23,007 nt of DNA, taken from Ignavibacteria bacterium UBA2373. Lineage in GTDB: Bacteria > Bacteroidota > Ignavibacteria > Kapaibacteriales > UBA961. The position numbers and the translations under genes were made by a program. This document shows positions 17,001 to 23,007 of the stretch, piece after piece. The DNA is taken from NCBI GenBank assembly GCA_002344005.1, contig DDTD01000031.1, positions 1 through 23,007 of the forward strand, given 5' to 3'. The stretch's first letter is position 1. Each line of letters starts with the position of its first letter. The notes beneath the pieces were generated by a model. That model saw nothing but the letters and a program-made list of their open reading frames with translations, searched no databases and was not told the origin of the DNA.

Positions 17001-17120
17001 ACAATCACTGCTTATATTTGGACAAATTATGGTACACCTCAGGAAAAAAAACAAGAAATTACTTTGCGAATGAATGGTAAAAAAGAAGTTGTGGATATTG
17101 GCACCGTCACTATTCCGTAA
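14037..17120 (+). CDS. Secreted VIT/vWA protein with TonB-plug-like insert, helical repeats and DUF2135 domain
   Basis: A 1027-residue exported protein. Order: signal peptide (1-24, ending MGYGQ), VIT domain (about 40-175; LHIKSDIIGNIAITTMDMTF, GRRVFESIVRR), von Willebrand A domain (about 285-440) with an intact metal site DNSGS (292-296), GATTFD (353-358) and ILVSDG (371-376), a charged linker (605-635), a plug-like segment (641-697; FVVRGSRPENTELLVDGQNM), helical repeat-like stretch (745-885), and a C-terminal DUF2135 domain (about 907-1010; IVVDWDADNCDIDLWVIDP). VIT/vWA proteins usually mediate metal-dependent adhesion or scaffolding. AAGGAG precedes tandem ATGs at 14037 and 14040; the second has the better spacing. 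It follows the previous gene by 16 bases and is almost surely co-transcribed. Confidence 0.88.
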   Translation: MMNTKYTLAWMYLCFFTSIMMGYGQKPPSVNQQQSKEQYSAPSLMVKTDDGKEYPLRLSGLHIKSDIIGNIAITTMDMTFFNETDRILEGELLFPLAEGNTVSRFAMELNGTMREGVVVEKAKGRRVFESIVRRNVDPALLEMSKGNIFRARVYPITPKNNKRIILAYEQQLERTQEGQLFLLPLEHKNPIDSFSLEVQLRHRTLAPDLRYNDFDNIIFTQKEKSFFAEFSAQRFTANRPLTLLLPAGIDDSLRIFTGKREQDNSYYCYITGVPESKIIEKTLPTTITLIWDNSGSSQKNNKALILDALEQYLQRCGTYSVRLIEFALQARDIGKYTNSSLLRKAIENLVPDGATTFDACDFSSYKTDEIILVSDGIQTFGKAPAVNHNAVPITVLHAAQSAEHGYLRNIALASGGQYINAIGLSADEIVKRLTTIPLHFLGAECSVPMDIFPSIAQPLQGNFSLAGRSKDSVFSLTLRFGIGKTILSQQIFTVKSAYSHPLVPRLWAQKKLSELDMEYEKNSKNITALGKDFSLVTRNTSLIVLEQLSDYVLYNIVPPTEEMRKEYFKLVKIQDSIAQNKHTNTLQKTISQMAERKEWYNTDFLQKIEDEKRRKKTVKDSVSGAAKGSARERSGANNTIIAVESVQNAVTLSSGIIADNNAFVVRGSRPENTELLVDGQNMSNQFTGGLGSAVQRGVTSSTFAVEENTNLNRASVESSRTPTAQPPKIALAEPVPTMTYSAELLNASDKERYSVYRQLRQNFGHLPMFYMDAADIFYQKGQKEQALRIISNLAELEIESQRLLRILSRRLLQYGFASEAVAIFREVYTMREEEPQSMRDLALALAEAGMYQEAVDTLYALSQREWDSRFPEIQTIALTEMNALIAKAGTSVKTNHIHPELLMVQPLGLRIVVDWDADNCDIDLWVIDPQKEKCYYSNPRTKIGGNLSRDLTGGYGPEEFSLKKPISGTYTIKAHYYGDRQQSIAGPTTITAYIWTNYGTPQEKKQEITLRMNGKKEVVDIGTVTIP
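15864..15886 (+). repeat. Two-copy 10-bp tandem repeat in the VIT/vWA gene linker
   Basis: GACGAAAAAA occurs twice in tandem (15864-15873 and 15874-15883), then a partial GAC. The unit is not a multiple of three, so gain or loss of a copy would shift the frame ahead of the plug-like and DUF2135 parts. It codes for the lysine/arginine-rich linker. Confidence 0.6.
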
Positions 17121-17267
17121 TTATCTGAACATAACAGGATGTGAGAGATTAAGCAGATGTGTAGGATTGATTTTCGCAATGTATAAAGATGAGAAATACC
17201 GAAAACTCCAATATCAGACAATTTCGAGTATTAATATTATTGACCTATAGTCATAAAGGGAATATAT

Positions 17268-18140
17268 ATGAAAAAAATTTTTGTGCTTTTGCTCATTCTG
17301 ATTTGTTTTTCTTCTTGTAAAGATGAACAAGAAAATATCCAAGATTCCTCAGTTCAAAAATTTCGTATAGCACTGCCATCCGGTAGTGAGCAATTTGATA
17401 ATACACAATCACCACAAAGTAAAGAAGATAAAGAAGCACCTCTGTCTTTTACATCACAGGCAGATAAAAAGAAAATCATTAAAGATGGCTCAATGTCCAT
17501 TCGCACAGAAAGTATAGCCGAAGCGAAAAAGAATATAGATACTATTCTCAAAAAAATTGACGGTTATTATGAAAAAGAGGAATCAGAAAATAATTCCCAT
17601 GAAATTTCTCATCAATTAATGATAAGAGTGCCTGCCATTCATTTTGATAAACTTATTATTGCTTTAGAAAATGGTGGTAATACCATTGTCAATAAAAGCA
17701 TTCAAGCTCGGGACATTACGGAAGAATATGTGGATATACAAACACGCTTGGCACATAAACGGGCATATTTGCAACGCTATCGGGAATTATTAGCAAAAGC
17801 ACAGAACATTGATGATATAGTCACGGTTGAAAATTCCATCCGTACACTTGAAGAAGAAATAGAAAGCAAAGAAGGGCGCTTGCGCTATTTGGATGATCAA
17901 GTGGCATACAGCACCTTGCATATACGATTATTCAATGAAAAAGAATATATTTATGAACCTCAGCTGCAAGGTGGGTTTATTGAAAAGGTGAAACGATCTC
18001 TTAGCTATGGCTGGATAGGTATTGTTGAATTCACTGTATGGATGATAAGCTTATGGCCCATAGTTCTTTTAGTACCACTTCTGATTGTCATCATCAAGAG
18101 AATTCGAAAAAAGCGCAAAATCTCGGCACGAAAAGAATAA
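17268..18140 (+). CDS. DUF4349 lipoprotein with C-terminal membrane helix
   Basis: A 290-residue predicted lipoprotein. The signal peptide MKKIFVLLLILICFSSC places the lipidated cysteine at residue 17, followed by K-D-E. The body matches DUF4349: a conserved start (IIKDGSMSIRTESIAEAKKNI, about 75-95), RVPAIHFDKLIIALE (120-135) and a coiled coil (about 165-210, IRTLEEEIESKEGRLRYLDD). Hydrophobic residues about 240-270 form a membrane segment followed by a basic tail RIRKKRK, as in the family. Function of DUF4349 is unknown. GGG lies about ten bases upstream of the ATG. It is 147 bases after the VIT/vWA gene on the same strand and may share its transcript; no terminator is obvious between them. 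Confidence 0.85.
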   Translation: MKKIFVLLLILICFSSCKDEQENIQDSSVQKFRIALPSGSEQFDNTQSPQSKEDKEAPLSFTSQADKKKIIKDGSMSIRTESIAEAKKNIDTILKKIDGYYEKEESENNSHEISHQLMIRVPAIHFDKLIIALENGGNTIVNKSIQARDITEEYVDIQTRLAHKRAYLQRYRELLAKAQNIDDIVTVENSIRTLEEEIESKEGRLRYLDDQVAYSTLHIRLFNEKEYIYEPQLQGGFIEKVKRSLSYGWIGIVEFTVWMISLWPIVLLVPLLIVIIKRIRKKRKISARKE

Positions 18141-18428
18141 TCCGTCTTTTCTTTCTATCGTATTCTTTGAGTAGGTAGTAGAACAATGATAAAAACAATA
18201 CTTACAGTATTTGAAATAATTTGCAGTAACTATTTCCGAGCTAACAACAGTATAGAACGAAGTTTTGTGATTCAGAAGGCATGTCATACAAGAAGAATAC
18301 TTTGTCTCTGTGTACAATCTTCGGCAAGTCAAAGATGGTCTGTCAAACAAATTACGGATTAATTGTGTAAAATGTTTGCTTCTTCTTCATAAAAAATTCC
18401 CGACAGACTTGCAACCTGCTTCTAAAGC
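18141..18428. other. Intergenic stretch, no gene seen
   Basis: Between the DUF4349 gene and the hairpin beyond tRNA-Phe there is no frame with recognisable protein features and no RNA gene I can support. The flanking genes converge here. Confidence 0.6.
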
Positions 18429-18467
18429 AAAGAGGTAAGTATTCATTTCTGAAACACTTACCTCTTT
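18429..18467 (-). terminator. 12-bp hairpin terminator downstream of tRNA-Phe
   Basis: AAAGAGGTAAGT (18429-18440) pairs perfectly with ACTTACCTCTTT (18456-18467) around a 15-base loop. It lies just past the 3' end of the minus-strand tRNA gene. The minus strand ends CTCTTTGCTTT, a broken T-tract. It could also stop plus-strand transcripts arriving from the DUF4349 gene. Confidence 0.6.
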
Positions 18468-18473
18468 ACAATG

Positions 18474-18546
<73 letters not shown>

Positions 18547-18567
18547 ATAACAGCCCGAATGGGAGTG

Positions 18568-18598
18568 CAAAAATACGGTGTTTTATCAAAATGGCAAA
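18568..18598 (-). promoter_or_regulatory. Bacteroidota-type promoter of tRNA-Phe
   Basis: On the minus strand TTTG (18598-18595) is followed by exactly 19 bases and TATTTTTG (18575-18568). This matches the Bacteroidota housekeeping consensus TTTG-N19-TAnnTTTG at every fixed position. Transcription would begin roughly 10-15 bases before the tRNA. Confidence 0.75.
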
Positions 18599-18660
18599 AT
18601 ATTGAAAGAAAAAACTACCACATAACCGCACTTAGTGTTGATGCTACCCTGCGAGATAAT

Positions 18661-18694
18661 AAAAAAATACCCGATACGAGTTTGTATCGGGTAT
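18661..18694 (-). terminator. Rho-independent terminator of nuoD
   Basis: TACCCGATAC (18668-18677) and GTATCGGGTA (18684-18693) form a perfect 10-bp stem with a 6-base loop. On the minus strand seven T residues follow (18667-18661). It lies 27 bases past the nuoD stop codon and separates nuoD from the tRNA gene. Confidence 0.92.
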
Positions 18695-18720
18695 AGCATT
18701 GGACATTATCTAAGTCTATA

Positions 18721-20001
18721 TTATTTATCGGCTTCGCCCATGACCGGATCAATAGAACCAATGATAGCAACAATATCGGAAATCATAGAACCTTCTGCCA
18801 TAAATTTTAATGCCTGCAGATTGGATGATGAGGGTGAGCGGATTTTCAGTTTCCACGGATGTCCCGTGCCGTCGGAAACAATAAAGAATCCCAATTCGCC
18901 TTTAGGGCTTTCAATGGCTGTATATGTTTCGCCTTTCGGAGGCATAGCACCAAAGTTCACCAGCATAAAATCGCTGATAAGTTCTTCCATCTTGGTATAA
19001 ATTTGGCTTTTGCCCGGCAGCACATTCTTAGCATCATCAAGCATGAAGTCACCTGTTTTGGGTTTATCCAAAAGCTGATGCAATATTTTCATTGATTCTT
19101 TCATTTCGGTGACACGCACCAAATATCTGCCCCACACATCGCAATCATTATTCGTGATAACATCAAAGTCGAGTTCATTGTACAGCAAATACGGCTCATC
19201 ACGACGCAAATCGCGAGCTATGCCCGAGCCACGCAAGCAAGGACCTGTCAAACCAAGAGCTATGGCTTTTTCGGGTGGCATATATCCAACACCTGCCAAA
19301 CGCTCAACAAAGATGCGATTACGATTGACCAATGCTTCAAAGCGACGCAATTCCACCGCAAAATGATTAAGCCATTTGCGCAGCATTTTTAAAGTATCGT
19401 CATTGATGTCATTAGCCACACCACCAATACGCGTATAACTTGTCGTAAAACGTGCACCGCAGATAAGTTCAAATATATCATAGATATTCTCGCGCTCGCG
19501 GAATGTCCACAAAAACAAAGTCAATGCTCCCACATCCATCGAAGTAGCACCCATAGCCATAAGATGGGAAGAAATTCGCGCTACTTCACAGACAAGAGTA
19601 CGTATCCATTGTGCCCGTGGCGGCGCTTCAATACCGATAGCATTTTCTATTGCCAAAGCAATTGCCGTATTATTCGACATCGGGGACATATAATCCAAAC
19701 GGTCGGTATGCGGTATATATTCGTGATAGGTCATGTTCTCGGCAATTTTCTCATAACCGCGATGTAAGTATCCTAACTCGGGCACGCATTTCTCAATGGT
19801 CTCGCCATCAAGACGTAAAAGAATACGTAAAACGCCGTGGGTCGCCGGATGCTGCGGACCCATGTTAAGCACCATATCATTTTCCAACGGGTCTTCAAAC
19901 ATCACCGTTGTGTCTTTATCCATTAACTCCTGCGTAATTTTTTGCTGACGCAGGCGCTGTGCTCTTTCAATTGTTGCCAGATTATTGGAAAGTGATCTCA
20001 T
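18721..20001 (-). CDS. nuoD: NADH-quinone oxidoreductase subunit D (NuoD)
   Basis: A 426-residue subunit of respiratory complex I, the 49-kDa homologue in the hydrophilic arm that helps form the quinone-binding site. Seen: NMGPQHPATHGVLR (46-59, with the conserved His pair), ELGYLHRGYEKIAE, the YTRIGGVANDI segment, and the C-terminal SIDPVMGEADK, where the family ends D-P-V-M-G-E-x-D-R/K. Length is usual, with about 35 residues ahead of the conserved core. The gene stands alone: no other nuo gene is in the window, and it has its own terminator and a likely promoter, so it is a single-gene unit here. GAGAG lies upstream of the ATG as a weak ribosome binding site. Confidence 0.97.
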   Translation of the reverse strand: MRSLSNNLATIERAQRLRQQKITQELMDKDTTVMFEDPLENDMVLNMGPQHPATHGVLRILLRLDGETIEKCVPELGYLHRGYEKIAENMTYHEYIPHTDRLDYMSPMSNNTAIALAIENAIGIEAPPRAQWIRTLVCEVARISSHLMAMGATSMDVGALTLFLWTFRERENIYDIFELICGARFTTSYTRIGGVANDINDDTLKMLRKWLNHFAVELRRFEALVNRNRIFVERLAGVGYMPPEKAIALGLTGPCLRGSGIARDLRRDEPYLLYNELDFDVITNNDCDVWGRYLVRVTEMKESMKILHQLLDKPKTGDFMLDDAKNVLPGKSQIYTKMEELISDFMLVNFGAMPPKGETYTAIESPKGELGFFIVSDGTGHPWKLKIRSPSSSNLQALKFMAEGSMISDIVAIIGSIDPVMGEADK

Positions 20002-20121
20002 ATATGTCTCTCACGTATAATACAGTGAAAATGGAATATCGAATTAGTTTGACGGCATTTTGACCGTTCAAATTTGTCTTGTTTTACACTCACAATGAAC
20101 GTAATGATTGTTTTTGTAGTG

Positions 20122-20129
20122 CAAAAGTA
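20122..20129 (-). promoter_or_regulatory. Probable -7 promoter element of nuoD
   Basis: The minus strand reads TACTTTTG, matching TAnnTTTG, about 120 bases upstream of nuoD. The surrounding CGTACTTTTGCACT nearly repeats CGTATTTTTGCACT at the tRNA-Phe promoter. The -33 part is weak (no exact TTTG at 17-21 bases). The leader would hold a hairpin at 20048-20072 (TTTGACGG with CCG-T-TCAAA). Confidence 0.5.
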
Positions 20130-20210
20130 CGCAACCACCGTAGCACAACCAACAATTCAACCGCCAAAACACAAAAACAAATGCTTGCCCTTAGCTTTTG
20201 TTGTGGGCTT

Positions 20211-21008
20211 TTAGTCACGTTCCCAGAGTTTTACCGCCGAGATTGCCGCCACTTTCTGACGATAATAAAGAATTTCCAATGTCGTTGAGATAATGGACTC
20301 CGATTCATCATTCCATTCATAACTTAGCGCACCCACCCGCGATTCAAGCTCCAAATCAATATCCTCATCATCATGGGGTATATGCTCGGCATCGGTAAAT
20401 AATTGCCCCTTCGAACTACCACAAAATCCTTTAAGAATATCGGCGATATTTTCCGGTAATTCATCGGGACGGCAAGCCCAAAACCCCATACACAATGGCA
20501 AACCGAATGAATCTTTCCACTCCTCCGATATATCGAGCGATGCCTCACGATGATCTTCATTGGTCCATGCTATGGCGGCATCATTACTCGCCAATAGAGT
20601 GTCCACCGTACCTTGCGATTGCTCTTGTACTATCGGGTCAATATCGAATTTTTCCGATAAAATGAGCTGCCCTGCATGCGTCATAAATGAGTTTTTGTTG
20701 AGTGTACCGACAGTATTGATATTTTGCAATGAAGGATTAAAATACACAGAACCCAAACCCGTAAATCCATGAGACATAAAAGCATATAAGGGAATAACAC
20801 GATAATCAACTCTTGTCACCGCGCTGCCATACCCCAAAGGAGTAATAAAAGCTATTTCCACACGATTTTGCAATAAAAGTTCTGCACACTGATCGTCGGT
20901 AGTGCGAAGTAAACGGAAACGATGAGAACCCACTTGTTCCGTGAAATGTTCTACAAACACATCATACACCGGATTATTCGGTACCGCTATCGAAATTGAA
21001 GATTCCAT
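20211..21008 (-). CDS. MqnA/MqnD-like (futalosine menaquinone pathway) family protein
   Basis: A 265-residue protein with a two-lobed periplasmic-binding-protein-type fold but no signal peptide. The segment LDISEEWKDSFGLPLCMGFWACR (158-180) matches the hallmark L-x-x-x-W-x-x-x-T/F-G-L-P-F...W-A-x-R of MqnA and MqnD, which act in the futalosine route to menaquinone. The N-terminal lobe has VEIAFITPLGYGS (50-62) where MqnA reads V-D-x-x-x-I-P. The protein diverges from typical MqnA, and a very acidic stretch (HDDEDIDLELES, about 214-225) is unusual. A different substrate-binding role is possible. It ends 209 bases upstream of nuoD on the same strand; menaquinone would be the quinone reduced by complex I. 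Confidence 0.6.
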   Translation of the reverse strand: MESSISIAVPNNPVYDVFVEHFTEQVGSHRFRLLRTTDDQCAELLLQNRVEIAFITPLGYGSAVTRVDYRVIPLYAFMSHGFTGLGSVYFNPSLQNINTVGTLNKNSFMTHAGQLILSEKFDIDPIVQEQSQGTVDTLLASNDAAIAWTNEDHREASLDISEEWKDSFGLPLCMGFWACRPDELPENIADILKGFCGSSKGQLFTDAEHIPHDDEDIDLELESRVGALSYEWNDESESIISTTLEILYYRQKVAAISAVKLWERD

Positions 21009-21030
21009 GTCAATAAAATCAAAATTTTGT

Positions 21031-21038
21031 CAAAATTA
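21031..21038 (-). promoter_or_regulatory. Possible -7 promoter element of the MqnA/D-like gene
   Basis: The minus strand reads TAATTTTG, fitting TAnnTTTG, 22 bases upstream of the start codon. No TTTG stands at the expected upstream distance, so confidence is low. Confidence 0.3.
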
Positions 21039-21174
21039 TATCCGCAGATATTGTCTTTTTCCGCTAAGATGGAGAATATGGAAGATTGTTGTATGATTTT
21101 GCGGATAAAACATTTTTTTCGACTCTACACATAAATCACGTAATTTAGGATATATCAATCACAGACATACTTTT

Positions 21175-22518
21175 ATGGACTCATTATTTGCCGATACCGA
21201 ATTTCCGCATCATGAACATACCGACACAGCAATGTCACCGCTTGCCGACAGAATGCGCCCACGTACTCTTGGTGATATTATTGGACAAGAACATCTCGTC
21301 GGCAGCCATGCTCCGCTGCGAAAAATGGCAGAAGGCGGATGGTTGCGTTCTTTAATTCTATGGGGTCCGCCGGGATCGGGAAAAACTACATTGGCTCATG
21401 TCTTGGCTCATGAAGTCGGATACCATTTTATACGTATATCCGCTGTGGAAGCAGGCGTAAAAGAAGTGCGTGAAGCCATAGGACTTGCACAAAAAGCTGT
21501 ACGAAAAGGCAGCAAAACAATACTGTTCATTGATGAAATACACCGTTTCACCAAAAGCCAGCAAGATGCTCTTCTTCATGCTGTGGAGCGTGGTTTTATT
21601 ATTCTCATCGGTGCCACAACTGAAAATCCTTCATTCGAAGTGAATAGCGCTTTGCTTAGTCGTTGTCAGGTCTATCGTTTGCAGCCCTTGACTGATGATC
21701 ACTTACGTGGGGTCATTGCCCATGCCATAGCGCATGACACAGTACTCTCATCGCATAGCATACACTTCGATGCTTGGACTACACTCTTTGCCATCAGCGG
21801 CGGCGATGCCCGCAGTGCATTAAATGCTTTAGAATTATCATTATCTTTTGCAGAAAAAAAAGAAGACGGCACACTCCATATCACCGATGAGATAATGGCA
21901 GCGGCTTTGCAACAAAAAACGGCACGCTATGATAAACAAGGTGAACAACATTATGATGTGATTTCGGCATTTATTAAAACATTGCGCGGTTCTGACCCCG
22001 ATGCTGCTTTGCTATGGTTGGCACGTATGCTTGATGCCGGCGAAGACCCCTTATTCATTGCACGACGCATGGTGATTTTTGCAAGCGAAGACATAGGTAA
22101 TGCCAATCCGCAGGCATTGCAAATTGCGGTGTCGGTATATCAAGCGGTTCATTTTCTCGGTATGCCGGAATGTCGTATCACCTTAGCGCATGGTGTCACC
22201 TACCTTGCGGCATCACCAAAATCCAATAGTTCGTATATGGCTATCGAAAAAGCATTAGATATTATTCGCTCGGGTGAGCAAGCAATTGTGCCACTGCATT
22301 TACGCAATGCCCCAACACGATTAATGAAAAAAGAAGGATATGGCAAAGAATATCAATATCCGCATGATAGTCCCGACCATTTTATTGAAGAACATTATTT
22401 TCCGGTAGGAATGCAAGAAACAGTATTATATATACCTTCCGATTCGGGTTTTGAAAAAAATATCGGCGACCGATTACGCCATCTATGGAAGCAACGATAT
22501 ACAGAAGAAAAAAAATAA
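21175..22518 (+). CDS. rarA: Replication-associated recombination protein A (RarA/MgsA), AAA+ ATPase
   Basis: A 447-residue AAA+ ATPase of the RarA/WRNIP1 family, related to clamp loaders, acting at stalled replication forks in the cytoplasm. Seen: PLADRMRPRTLGDIIGQEHL (22-41), Walker A GPPGSGKTT (64-72), Walker B ILFIDEIHRF (116-125), sensor GATTENPSFEVNSALLSR, and the sensor-2 GGDARSALNALE. The C-terminal region (SEDIGNANPQAL, AIEKALDIIRSG) is the family's tetramerisation part. Length is normal. No strong ribosome binding site precedes the ATG at 21175; an internal ATG at 21232 (MSPLADRM) matches where some homologues begin and is an alternative start. It diverges from the MqnA/D-like gene. 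Confidence 0.95.
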   Translation: MDSLFADTEFPHHEHTDTAMSPLADRMRPRTLGDIIGQEHLVGSHAPLRKMAEGGWLRSLILWGPPGSGKTTLAHVLAHEVGYHFIRISAVEAGVKEVREAIGLAQKAVRKGSKTILFIDEIHRFTKSQQDALLHAVERGFIILIGATTENPSFEVNSALLSRCQVYRLQPLTDDHLRGVIAHAIAHDTVLSSHSIHFDAWTTLFAISGGDARSALNALELSLSFAEKKEDGTLHITDEIMAAALQQKTARYDKQGEQHYDVISAFIKTLRGSDPDAALLWLARMLDAGEDPLFIARRMVIFASEDIGNANPQALQIAVSVYQAVHFLGMPECRITLAHGVTYLAASPKSNSSYMAIEKALDIIRSGEQAIVPLHLRNAPTRLMKKEGYGKEYQYPHDSPDHFIEEHYFPVGMQETVLYIPSDSGFEKNIGDRLRHLWKQRYTEEKK

Positions 22519-22675
22519 CTTTCTCGGACAATCGCAGAGAAGAAAATACAAAACAATATATTCACTATTGTACGTTTTGCGAAGAAGATTTTTTTTCAGC
22601 ATTACACTTGAACTGAAAAACGAATTTTGATTAACCATTGAATTGGTTTGGGGACAAGAAATTGCATTTTTGGGG

Positions 22676-23007
22676 TTAGGTGTTGTTATTCTGTTCATAT
22701 TTTATGATAAAGTCTTGTCCATTGTCATAATTTGCCGGATTGATATATGATATTACTCCAATTTCAGAATTCACAATTTTCTTTAGTTTTTCAAAATATT
22801 TTCTTTCAGTTTCACTATTTCCGTCAATTGTCAGGCTCACTATGAGTTTGTTGTCTTCGGTAATAATTGCTCCGACCATAATTTTATCAGGGTTGTCGTT
22901 GTTTTTATTCCAATAGAAAGCCTGTGTAAGTCCTGTAGTTTCGATGAAATAATTTATCATTTCATCTTCTGATTTAAAAATATAATCTTTATCGTCTTGT
23001 CGAGAAG
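22676..23007 (-). CDS. Hypothetical protein, 5'-truncated by the window edge
   Basis: The minus-strand frame is open to the right edge, so the ATG at 22960 is probably internal and the gene begins outside the window; at least 109 residues are visible. I do not recognise it. The sequence is rich in Asn, Asp, Lys and Ile, with alternating strands such as KIMVGAIITEDNKLIVSLTIDG and a helix ETERKYFEKLKKIV, suggesting a small alpha/beta domain of cytosolic type. No signal peptide or membrane segment is seen in this part. Composition is more AT-rich than rarA. It converges on rarA with about 157 bases between the stops. Confidence 0.6.
   Translation of the reverse strand, partial: SRQDDKDYIFKSEDEMINYFIETTGLTQAFYWNKNNDNPDKIMVGAIITEDNKLIVSLTIDGNSETERKYFEKLKKIVNSEIGVISYINPANYDNGQDFIIKYEQNNNT

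Noticed and set aside
22620..22650. Short AACCA/TGGTT inverted repeat after rarA as its terminator
   Set aside because: The stem is only five pairs and is followed by G residues, not T residues.
22958..22960. ATG at 22960 as the start of the right-edge gene
   Set aside because: The frame continues open to base 23007 with similar composition, so the true start is probably outside the window.

Overview
The window looks like chromosome of a low-GC member of the FCB group, either Bacteroidota or a sister lineage such as Kapabacteria/Ignavibacteria. Evidence for this: a type IX secretion (T9SS) style C-terminal tail, a TonB-dependent receptor, a lipoprotein starting C-K-D-E like the Bacteroidota surface-export signal, and Bacteroidota-type promoters (TTTG, 19 bases, TAnnTTTG) in front of tRNA-Phe and, in part, nuoD. 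Several genes also carry strong Shine-Dalgarno sites (AGGAGG, AAGGAG), which classical Bacteroidia rarely use, so I lean to a sister lineage. This placement is inference.

Layout. Bases 1-771 hold the 3' part of an unrecognised gene cut by the left edge. Next come a gene-poor stretch with a strong hairpin/T-tract and an MFS transporter (1267-2442, +). From 11928 down to 2461 there is an unbroken minus-strand run, in transcription order: STAS protein, membrane-anchored nSTAND/WD40 ATPase, TonB-dependent receptor, GNAT acetyltransferase, TrmO tRNA methyltransferase, glycosyltransferase 2 with TPRs, and a SAM methyltransferase. Diverging from the STAS gene is a plus-strand run: ECF-type sigma factor, a single-pass membrane protein in the anti-sigma position ending in a T9SS-like tail, a 1027-residue VIT/vWA protein with a TonB-plug-like insert and a DUF2135 end, and a DUF4349 lipoprotein. 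The right part is housekeeping: tRNA-Phe(GAA), nuoD, an MqnA/MqnD-like gene (all minus) and rarA (+). A second edge-cut unknown gene closes the window.

How the genes may work together. The divergent block at 5.7-18.1 kb is the most interesting part. One arm pairs a STAS switch protein with a coiled-coil/propeller ATPase whose stop codon overlaps the start of an outer-membrane receptor. The other arm pairs a sigma factor with a membrane protein and large envelope proteins. I read it as a candidate envelope-sensing or surface-assembly locus. The domain calls are well supported; the joint function is inference. No CRISPR array, insertion sequence, rRNA or prophage gene was seen.
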